From contig VGQR01000099.1 in assembly GCA_016882345.1 (NCBI GenBank), positions 1 to 7,041 on the forward strand: 7,041 bases of DNA. Direction: 5' to 3'. How positions within the stretch are numbered: the stretch's first letter is position 1; each line of letters starts with the position of its first letter. The stretch comes from Cyanobacteria bacterium K_DeepCast_35m_m2_023 (lineage in GTDB: Bacteria > Cyanobacteriota > Cyanobacteriia > PCC-6307 > Cyanobiaceae). This document shows positions 1 through 5,468 of the stretch, piece by piece. The notes beneath the pieces were generated by a model. It saw nothing but the letters and a program-made list of their open reading frames with translations, did not search any database and had not been told where the DNA came from. The position numbers were made by a program, and so were the translations under genes.

Positions 1-185
1 CCGTCACGCCGCAACAGCGTCAGCAGCCCATCGAACAGATCACCCATGGCCTGTTCGTTCTGCTGTTGAAAGGGGGAGCGGAACTCGAGTTGGCGGCGGA
101 GCGATCGGGCTTCGTCACGACCCAGCTGACCGTCGCAACCGACGGCAGCCAGGCAAATCGCAGCAAAGGCTTCTGCAGGGGTCAT
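1..185 (-). CDS. TerB-like conserved hypothetical protein, C-terminus cut by window edge
   Basis: I read this frame directly from the complement. It opens with ATG at 185-183 and stays open for 61 codons to the left edge, so only the N-terminal part is present. The protein begins MTPAEAFAAICLAAVGCDG and continues with LGRDEARSLRRQLEFRSPF near residues 21-39, then MGDLFDGLLTLLRRD. An alpha-helical start, a CDG turn followed by an acidic-basic helix, and a second amphipathic helix resemble the small TerB-like proteins found in picocyanobacteria. TerB domains are helical bundles named for tellurite resistance, but their role in these organisms is not established. It is divergent from the CCB-type gene, with 61 bp between the starts. 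No Shine-Dalgarno is visible upstream of the ATG. The coding call is fairly firm; the family call comes from pattern memory and is weaker. A plus-strand frame over the same bases starts only with TTG and looks like a shadow. Confidence 0.68.
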   Translation of the reverse strand, partial: MTPAEAFAAICLAAVGCDGQLGRDEARSLRRQLEFRSPFQQQNEQAMGDLFDGLLTLLRRD

Positions 186-246
186 GACACCACACAACGC
201 TGCTGCCATTGCAGCAGGATCGGCATGATCCGGCATCCTGTGCGCA
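186..246. promoter_or_regulatory. Divergent intergenic spacer with hairpin and short repeats
   Basis: These 61 bases separate the starts of the TerB-like gene (minus) and the CCB-type gene (plus), so any promoters for both must lie here or inside the neighbouring genes. The spacer holds a perfect 7-bp inverted repeat, CTGCTGC-CATT-GCAGCAG, at 200-217. Just after it comes GGATC-GGCAT-GATCC at 217-231, and the hexamer CGGCAT occurs twice (221-226 and 231-236). I could not identify convincing -35 or -10 boxes or a Shine-Dalgarno for either gene. A regulatory role is inferred from position only. Confidence 0.35.
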
Positions 247-936
247 ATGAATTCCTCAGCAAGGATCTGTGCCTCGGTGGGCGTGCTGGGGCTGCTGCTG
301 ACCGTGGTCAACCAATTGACCTCGCCTCTGACCGATCCTGCGCTGCAGCGCAGCTCGGCTTTGGCCGCACTGGCCTCCGTGGGCTTGATGCTGGTGGGCG
401 TGCTCTGGACCCGGGCCGTTCCCCTGCCCCCCGAGCGGGCGCAGTTGCGAGGGGATGAGGGCCTGCTGCTGCTCAACGATCTGCCTGAGGAGCTGCGGCT
501 CGAGCTGCTGTGGGGCTCGAGGCAATTGCTCAAGGCCACCCCGGCCGCCGTGGTGCTGCTCTGGTGGAACGACCAGGTGGTGTTGCAGCGGGGTCTGCTC
601 TCGGAGGGTTCGCGCCAGCTGCGGTTCGTGCCCGGTGCGATCTGCCGCCAGTCCCAAGCGCGGCAGCGCCGCATCGTGCTGGTGGATCTGCGCCACTATC
701 CGGGGCGCGACGAATTTGAGCCCCTGCTCGAGGGCCTGCCCAGCGTGTTGGTTCAGCCTCTGGGTCAATCGGGCTTGCTGCTGCTGGGGGGATGGTCGCC
801 GCGCTGCTTCAGCAGCAGTGATGAAGCCTGGGTGGATGGCTGGGCCAGCAAGCTCATAGACCGATGGCTGGCTTCGGACGGGGCCGTGACGCTGGCAGCC
901 GCAGGGTTGATTGCACCGTTGAACCCGGACTGCTGA
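247..936 (+). CDS. CCB2/CCB4-family protein, cytochrome b6f haem-attachment factor (cofactor assembly of complex C subunit B)
   Basis: This 229-residue protein starts with two hydrophobic segments, about residues 7-22 (ICASVGVLGLLLTVV) and 36-56 (SSALAALASVGLMLVGVLW), giving a membrane hairpin. A soluble domain follows, with GLLLLNDLPEELRLELLWGS near 72-91, a WW pair near 105, and FVPGAICRQSQARQRRIVLVDLRHYPGRDEFE at mid-length. This arrangement fits the CCB2/CCB4 (DUF2930-like) proteins of cyanobacteria and chloroplasts, which help attach haem c_i covalently to cytochrome b6. The call rests on recalled family features, not a search. The ATG at 247 is the first start after an in-frame TGA at 226-228; no clear Shine-Dalgarno precedes it. 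The family-like part seems to end near VDGWASKLIDRW (about residue 208). The last 20 or so residues form a low-complexity tail lying inside the end of the convergent lptC gene, so the natural C-terminus may have been extended. Confidence 0.8.
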   Translation: MNSSARICASVGVLGLLLTVVNQLTSPLTDPALQRSSALAALASVGLMLVGVLWTRAVPLPPERAQLRGDEGLLLLNDLPEELRLELLWGSRQLLKATPAAVVLLWWNDQVVLQRGLLSEGSRQLRFVPGAICRQSQARQRRIVLVDLRHYPGRDEFEPLLEGLPSVLVQPLGQSGLLLLGGWSPRCFSSSDEAWVDGWASKLIDRWLASDGAVTLAAAGLIAPLNPDC

Positions 937-1987
937 AGATCAGCAAACCCCCGTCCCCAAGCCTGGCCTGCAGCTGCTGGGCGCGGGTGACCTGTTGCAG
1001 GGAGGCGCGGCGCAAGGTCACAGTGCCGATGGCCGTGGCGCGCTTGCTGAGCCAGTTCCAGGTGCAGCTGGTCGCGGTCAGGTTGGTGCCCGGTTGCTGC
1101 AATTGGCACCCCTGCAGCACCGAAACCCGATTGCTGTTGAAATCGGCTTCGAACCCCCCACCCTGGGCCTTGACCGAGCCGTAGCCGCCGCGAAACGGCA
1201 CGCTCGATTGCAGGGTGTTGGCGGCGACGTTGAACAACGACGGACCGGCAACCAACCAGGCCCGTTGAGCGGGCGAGCGGAAGCGAACGGGCCCCTGCAG
1301 CTCAAGCAACCGTGTGATCGTGTTGCCCTGCAGCCCGGCGGCCTCGAGCCGGCTTGGTTCGCCAGCGTTGGGCTGATTCACGGCCGTGGCGACCACAGGC
1401 CCCTGGGTTTGCAGCTGGCCACTGCCCGGAGACCAGTCCAGCCTGCGCAGAACCAGGCGCAGCCCACCCCGTTGAATGCGGGGATGGCCGCGCAGTTCGA
1501 GCAGATCGCGGTCCATCAGCAAGGTGGCACGTTTGGCCGTTAGTGAGAGCTCCTTGGTGGCCGCCTGGGCCCGCCGATCGAGCTCGAGCCGTTGCAGACG
1601 GGGGTACCAGCGCATGCGGGAGGCGCGGATGGTGACCAGGTCGGCGCCCAGGCGTTCGACCGTGACCTGCCCCTCGAGCTGCAACACCTCACCGTCGTTG
1701 AGCACGGTGCCGTGGCTCGAGCGCAGCCTGTACAGCAGCGATCCGTTGGTGTAGATCTCGCCGCTCAGATTCTGGGCCAGGGCCAATCGCCGCGACAGGT
1801 CGTAGCGGGCTTCTGGGCTGCGCACACGCCAGAGCAGCTTGCCCTGGGCCGATTGCTGTTGCAGGTTGAGGGCCTGAAACACAAACGGTGTGGAGGCCTG
1901 GCTGTCGTCCTCGGTCTTGCGGTTGCTGCAGGCCACCAGCACCAGGGCTGCTGAACAGATCAGCAGAGCGGTGCGGATCGCCCGCAT
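854..1987 (-). CDS. lptC: LptC-like LPS export lipoprotein (periplasmic bridge component)
   Basis: The 377-residue product begins MRAIRTALLICSAALVLVAC: a short basic start, a hydrophobic core and a lipobox (L-V-A-C, Cys20), so it is predicted to be cleaved and lipidated. Phe-Val-Phe near residue 35 and alternating beta-strand sequence such as LLWRVRSPEARYDLSRRLALAQNLSGEIY then fit the LptC/OstA-type beta-jellyroll. In the Lpt pathway LptC takes lipopolysaccharide from the LptBFG transporter and passes it to the periplasmic LptA bridge. E. coli LptC is about 190 residues and membrane-anchored; this protein is roughly twice as long, as I recall for cyanobacterial homologues, and may carry an extended jellyroll combining LptC- and LptA-like parts. 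Its ATG shares one base with the metG stop, and GGAGG lies 10 nt upstream within metG, so translation is probably coupled to metG. The last 28 codons overlap the end of the convergent CCB-type gene. Coding is near certain; the family call is good. Confidence 0.83.
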   Translation of the reverse strand: MRAIRTALLICSAALVLVACSNRKTEDDSQASTPFVFQALNLQQQSAQGKLLWRVRSPEARYDLSRRLALAQNLSGEIYTNGSLLYRLRSSHGTVLNDGEVLQLEGQVTVERLGADLVTIRASRMRWYPRLQRLELDRRAQAATKELSLTAKRATLLMDRDLLELRGHPRIQRGGLRLVLRRLDWSPGSGQLQTQGPVVATAVNQPNAGEPSRLEAAGLQGNTITRLLELQGPVRFRSPAQRAWLVAGPSLFNVAANTLQSSVPFRGGYGSVKAQGGGFEADFNSNRVSVLQGCQLQQPGTNLTATSCTWNWLSKRATAIGTVTLRRASLQQVTRAQQLQARLGDGGLLIFSSPGSTVQSTLRLPASRPRPKPAIGL

Positions 1988-3528
1988 CAGAGATCAGCCT
2001 CCAGTTCGAGCCGAGCCATCACCGGGGACGGTTCGAGCAACGGGGCGCCCTGGGGCAACTGTCCCCATTCGAGCAGCTGGGTCCAGGGGCGCTCGCAGCC
2101 GCGAGGCAACTGATCGAGGATGCGCTGGCTCAAGGCTGGCACCAACGGGGTCAGCAGCAGGGCCACGATGCGCGTGGCCTCCAGAACCGCGTAGAGATCA
2201 AGGGCAACCTGATCGATGCGCTGCGGATCCTTGATCTTGCTCCAGGGTGCCTCGTCATTGAGGTAGCCATTGGCGGCGATTGCCAGCTGCAGCGCCGCTT
2301 CTGCAGCGGCGCGAAAGTCAAGGCGATCCATGGCCGGTCCGTAGCTGCTCACCGCCTGCTGGGCTTGCACCGCCAACGGATGGGACGGGTCGTTGCCGCC
2401 AGCGGCGGGCGGCACGCCCCCGTCAAACCAGCGGCGGGCCATGGCAATCGTGCGATTCAACAGGTTGCCAATGGTGTTCGCCAGGTCGTTGTTGACCAGA
2501 TCCAGAAAGCGTTGCTGTTGAAAATCACCGTCGTCGCCGAAAGGGATGTCCCGCAACAAGTACCAACGCACGGCATCGCTGCCACAGCGCTCGAGCAACA
2601 CCGCAGGATCGAGCACGTTGCCAAGGGATTTGCCCATCTTCTGGCCTTCCCGTGTCAGAAAACCGTGGCCGAACACCCGTTCGGGCAGGGGCAGGTCTGC
2701 CGATAGGAGCATCGCCGGCCAGTACACCGCGTGAAACCGCAGGATGTCCTTGCCGATGACGTGCAATTGGGCCGGCCAGCCGCGCTGCTGCAGGCGCTGC
2801 AGCGCGACGGGTTCATCCTCATCCAACAGGGCGGTCAGATAGCCCAGCAGAGCGTCAAACCAGACATAAAAGGTGTGGCCTACGTGGCCGGGCACGGGAA
2901 TGCCCCACGGCAGATTCACACGGGAAATCGAGAAGTCGCGCAGGCCCTGGGCGACAAAATTTTCCACCTCGCGGCGGCGGCTCTCCGGGGCGATGAAACC
3001 CGGTTGTTGGATCAGTGCCTCAATGGCCTGCTGGTAGCGCGACAGACGAAAGAACAGGTTGACCTCATCGCGCCACTCGAGCGGTTTGCGGTGGATGGGG
3101 CATTCGGGATCCTGTGCTTCATGGGGATCGTCCTTGAATTCCTCACAGGCCACGCAGTACCAGCCCTGCTGACGCCCTTCGACGATGTCTCCCTTGGCTT
3201 CCACGCGCTGAAAGAACTGCTCCACCAGTGCCCGGTGGCGGGGATCGGTGGTGCGGATGAACCGGTCGTTGCTGATCTGCCAGCGCTGCCACAACTCGCG
3301 GTAGCCGTTGCTGATCGCATCGCAGTGGGCCTGGGGCGTTTGCCCAGCTGCTTCGGCGGTGCGCTGAATCTTCTGGCCATGTTCATCACAGCCCGTGATG
3401 AACACAACGGATTCACCCTTGAGCCGCTGGTAGCGCGCAATGGCGTCACAGGCCAGGGTGGTGTAAGCGCTCCCCAGGTGGGCCCTGTCGTTGACGTAAT
3501 AGAGCGGAGTGGTGAGGGTATAGGTCAT
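1987..3528 (-). CDS. metG: Methionine-tRNA ligase (MetRS)
   Basis: This 513-residue class I aminoacyl-tRNA synthetase charges initiator and elongator tRNA-Met with methionine in the cytoplasm. It opens MTYTLTTPLYYVNDRAHLGS, where HLGS (17-20) is the HIGH-motif variant. FITGCDEHGQKIQ (43-55) is the conserved methionine-pocket region. A single zinc knuckle is formed by Cys125, Cys128, Cys143 and His146 (CVAC...CPIH), as in the Thermus-type enzyme. KMGKS (297-301) is the KMSKS signature. The anticodon-binding helical domain starts with NNDLANTIGNLLNRTIAMARRW. There is no C-terminal tRNA-binding dimerisation domain, consistent with the short form of about 510 residues. I chose the ATG at 3528-3526 over an in-frame GTG at 3549 because family members start at this MTYTLTTP-like sequence and AGGA sits 8 nt upstream. 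It is transcribed with lptC downstream and diverges from the FAD oxidoreductase. Confidence 0.98.
   Translation of the reverse strand: MTYTLTTPLYYVNDRAHLGSAYTTLACDAIARYQRLKGESVVFITGCDEHGQKIQRTAEAAGQTPQAHCDAISNGYRELWQRWQISNDRFIRTTDPRHRALVEQFFQRVEAKGDIVEGRQQGWYCVACEEFKDDPHEAQDPECPIHRKPLEWRDEVNLFFRLSRYQQAIEALIQQPGFIAPESRRREVENFVAQGLRDFSISRVNLPWGIPVPGHVGHTFYVWFDALLGYLTALLDEDEPVALQRLQQRGWPAQLHVIGKDILRFHAVYWPAMLLSADLPLPERVFGHGFLTREGQKMGKSLGNVLDPAVLLERCGSDAVRWYLLRDIPFGDDGDFQQQRFLDLVNNDLANTIGNLLNRTIAMARRWFDGGVPPAAGGNDPSHPLAVQAQQAVSSYGPAMDRLDFRAAAEAALQLAIAANGYLNDEAPWSKIKDPQRIDQVALDLYAVLEATRIVALLLTPLVPALSQRILDQLPRGCERPWTQLLEWGQLPQGAPLLEPSPVMARLELEADL
1998..2002 (-). promoter_or_regulatory. Shine-Dalgarno of lptC inside metG
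   Basis: On the minus strand this reads GGAGG, ten bases before the lptC ATG at 1987-1985. It lies in the last codons of metG (Leu-Glu-Ala region). Together with the TGATG stop-start junction it supports the chosen lptC start and suggests terminating metG ribosomes re-initiate on lptC. Confidence 0.65.
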
Positions 3529-3536
3529 CGGCCGGA

Positions 3537-3540
3537 TCCT
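3537..3540 (-). promoter_or_regulatory. Shine-Dalgarno of metG
   Basis: The minus strand reads AGGA, eight bases before the ATG at 3528-3526. This decides the metG start in favour of the ATG over the upstream in-frame GTG at 3549, which lies before this site. Confidence 0.6.
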
Positions 3541-3573
3541 ACGCAGCACGCCTGGCCGCTCCGGCAGCAGTCC

Positions 3574-3602
3574 GGGGCTTTGCCAATCTTGGCTCTAGCC
3601 CC
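3574..3602. repeat. Nested inverted repeat upstream of the FAD oxidoreductase
   Basis: The outer arms are GGGGCT (3574-3579) and AGCCCC (3597-3602). The inner arms are GCCAA (3582-3586) and TTGGC (3589-3593), separated by TC. As RNA this could fold as a 6-bp stem, a small 2x3 internal loop, then a 4-bp stem with an ATCT tetraloop. As DNA the inner arms form a near-palindromic operator-like site. It ends 13 bp before the proposed GTG start and is not followed by a T-run, so a terminator is unlikely. The symmetry is seen directly; a regulatory function is inferred. Confidence 0.5.
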
Positions 3603-3615
3603 CTGCTCGCACCCG

Positions 3616-5430
3616 GTGACCAACCTCGATCCCGACGTGTTGGTCTGGGGCGGCGGCAGCGGCGGTGTGGCGGCAGCGCTTCAGGCCGCTCGCCGCGGGG
3701 CGCGCACCCTGTTGCTGACGCCCGGACCGTGGCTGGGGGGCATGCTGAGCGCAGCCGGGGTCTGCTGTCCCGATGGCAACGAGCTCAGCCCCTGGCAAAC
3801 CGGGCTGTGGGGGGCCCTGCTGCGCGCCCTGGCCGAGGCCGAACCCAGTGGACTCGACCACAACTGGGTCAGTTGCTTTGGGTTTCAGCCCGCGACGGCC
3901 GAAGCGATCCTGCGCCGCTGGGTCGCCGCCGAACCCCAGCTGCGGTGGCTGGCCAACTGCCGCCTGCTGGCCAGCCACCGCAGCGGTGATCGGCTCAGTC
4001 GGCTCGAGGTGCAGCACGACCAGCAGCCGCTGCAGATCACAGCGCAGCTGGTGATCGATGGCAGCGATCTCGGCGACCTGTTGGCCCTGGGCGCGGCCGA
4101 GTACCGGCTGGGCTGGGAGAGCCGCGAAACCTGGGATGAGCCCAGCGCCCCGCCAGCCGCCCGCCTGCAGGCGGAGCCCTTCTTCGAGCAGCAGCCCGTG
4201 CAGTCGCCAACCTGGGTCGCCATCGGCCAACGGCACGGCCAAGCGGCGGGCAACCCTGACGGATTGAAAGCGCTGCCGCCCCCATTTACCCAGGCGACCG
4301 CGGCCTTCGGCCTCGAGCGCACCCTGACCTATGGGCGGCTGCCCGGCGACCTGACGATGCTGAACTGGCCGTTGCACGGCAACGACTGGCATCACGATCT
4401 GACACCCCTGTTTGCGGGCGACCTCGACCAACAGCACAGCCATCTGCAGCAGTTGGGAGCCCGAATGCAGCAGCACAGCCTCGACTTTGCCCAGGCCCTG
4501 ATCGATGCCGCTGACGGCGGGCTGGCCCTGGCCCAGGTGTTTCCCGATGCCGACGCACCAGCAGGGGCGCTGCACGGGCGATCGGCCCTGGCGCTGATGC
4601 CCTACTGGCGCGAGGGGCGGCGGCTGCTGGGACTGAGCACCGTTCTCGAACAGCATTTGCTGCCCCTGGCTCCTGGGGATGCTCGGGCAGCCCTGCCCGC
4701 CGACGGCTGCGGCAGCAGCAGCATCGCCGTGGGCAATTACGCCAATGACCATCACTATCCTGGCGGGGACTGGCCATTGGCGCCCAAGAGCTGCCGCTGG
4801 GGCGGCCGCTGGAGCGGCACCCCGTTCTGCATTCCCTATGGCGCCCTGGTGAGTGCCAGCTGCAGCAATCTGCTGGCGGCCGACAAGTGCATCAGTGTCA
4901 GCCACATGGCCAATGGCGCCACCCGCCTGCAGCCGCTGGTGCTCAACCTGGGGCAGGCGGCCGGAATGGCCGCCGCCCTGTGCCTCGAGCACCGCTGTCT
5001 GCCGGCCGAGCTGCCGGTGCGGGCCCTGCAGCGGGCCCTGATCGATGAACCCACCGCGCCGGCAGCCCCCTTGCCCCTGTGGGATACCCCCTGGCATCAC
5101 CCCCAGTGGCGTCAGCGCCAATGGGCGGCCGTGGAAGCGCCCGAACGGCTCGATGACAAGGGCCGGCTCGACGATGGCGGTGCAACGGCTCTGCTGCAGC
5201 CAACCCAGGCGCCGTCCGAGCCCCACGAGCAACTGTGGGTGGGCCAGCTGAGCGGTGATCTTGACCAGGGCTACCAGCTCGATTGCGCTGGCGAGCGCTG
5301 GCCGGTGATCACCCTCGAGCCGGCGTTGCATGCGCACCTGGCCACGCTGCGATCCGGCAGCAGCGTTCGCCTGATCGGTTGTGCCAATTCCTGGGGACCC
5401 TGGTTGCGGCTAAGCCGTCTGGCGGACTGA
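3616..5430 (+). CDS. FAD-dependent oxidoreductase (FAD_oxidored-type family), substrate unknown
   Basis: From the GTG at 3616 the protein has 604 residues. The N-terminus is a Rossmann dinucleotide-binding fold: DVLVWGGGSGGVAAALQAA (7-25) with GxGxxG at 12-17, then RTLLL-TPGPWLGGM (30-43). The usual acidic residue that ends the second strand and holds the FAD ribose is a threonine (Thr35). A second FAD-fold element is LVIDGSDLGDLLALGAAEYRLG. The C-terminal FAD-binding part carries SSIAVGNYANDHHYPGGDW (about 366-384), PYGALVSASCSNLLAADKCISVSHMANGATR (to 437) and LGQAAGMAAAL (445-455), typical of the FAD_oxidored family of flavoenzymes. A small beta-rich tail follows. The substrate cannot be read from the sequence. 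The open frame extends back to 2731, but that part is antisense to metG and is not taken as coding; TTG at 3589 is the main alternative start. It diverges from metG and converges on the RNase gene, so it is probably monocistronic. Confidence 0.88.
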   Translation: MTNLDPDVLVWGGGSGGVAAALQAARRGARTLLLTPGPWLGGMLSAAGVCCPDGNELSPWQTGLWGALLRALAEAEPSGLDHNWVSCFGFQPATAEAILRRWVAAEPQLRWLANCRLLASHRSGDRLSRLEVQHDQQPLQITAQLVIDGSDLGDLLALGAAEYRLGWESRETWDEPSAPPAARLQAEPFFEQQPVQSPTWVAIGQRHGQAAGNPDGLKALPPPFTQATAAFGLERTLTYGRLPGDLTMLNWPLHGNDWHHDLTPLFAGDLDQQHSHLQQLGARMQQHSLDFAQALIDAADGGLALAQVFPDADAPAGALHGRSALALMPYWREGRRLLGLSTVLEQHLLPLAPGDARAALPADGCGSSSIAVGNYANDHHYPGGDWPLAPKSCRWGGRWSGTPFCIPYGALVSASCSNLLAADKCISVSHMANGATRLQPLVLNLGQAAGMAAALCLEHRCLPAELPVRALQRALIDEPTAPAAPLPLWDTPWHHPQWRQRQWAAVEAPERLDDKGRLDDGGATALLQPTQAPSEPHEQLWVGQLSGDLDQGYQLDCAGERWPVITLEPALHAHLATLRSGSSVRLIGCANSWGPWLRLSRLAD

Positions 5431-5439
5431 GCTGCGGCT

Positions 5440-5468
5440 GGGCCAGGGACCGCTTCAGCGGTGGGCCC
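5440..5468. terminator. Two-part hairpin at the convergent gene ends (possible bidirectional terminator)
   Basis: The arms GGGCC (5440-5444) and GGCCC (5464-5468) enclose a second perfect stem, ACCGC (5449-5453) and GCGGT (5458-5462), with a TTCA loop. The structure spans the short gap between the oxidoreductase stop (5428-5430) and the RNase stop (5455-5457), which is where a terminator serving both genes would sit. Neither strand shows a T-run after the stem, so it does not meet the classic intrinsic-terminator pattern. It could instead be a transcript-end stabilising structure, or chance in GC-rich sequence. Confidence 0.33.

Larger units (their letters stand above)
3529..3615. promoter_or_regulatory. 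Divergent spacer between metG and the FAD oxidoreductase
   Basis: This 87-bp region must serve the 5' ends of both divergent genes. It contains the metG Shine-Dalgarno and a nested inverted repeat (3574-3602, listed separately). I could not pick out convincing -35 or -10 boxes on either strand. No Shine-Dalgarno is visible before the GTG chosen for the oxidoreductase. Confidence 0.4.

Noticed and set aside
256..768. 170-codon minus-strand open frame antisense to the CCB-type gene
   Set aside because: Gln- and His-rich low-complexity translation opposite a protein with clear membrane helices.
2292..2312. Perfect 8-bp GC hairpin (GCGCCGCT/AGCGGCGC, 5-nt loop) inside metG
   Set aside because: It falls in an Ala-rich stretch (FRAAAEAAL), and the codons GCC, GCT, GCA and GCG explain the symmetry. 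There is no T-run and it lies mid-gene.
2731..3615. Plus-strand open frame upstream of and in frame with the FAD oxidoreductase, which would give an 899-residue protein
   Set aside because: It is antisense to the strongly supported metG coding region and has no recognisable domain. The flavoprotein fold begins just after the GTG at 3616. GC-rich genomes commonly keep such antisense frames open.
3595..5337. 580-codon open frame antisense to the FAD oxidoreductase
   Set aside because: The translation is low-complexity, rich in Gln, Gly, Ala and Arg, with no fold signature. The opposite strand has clear flavoprotein motifs.
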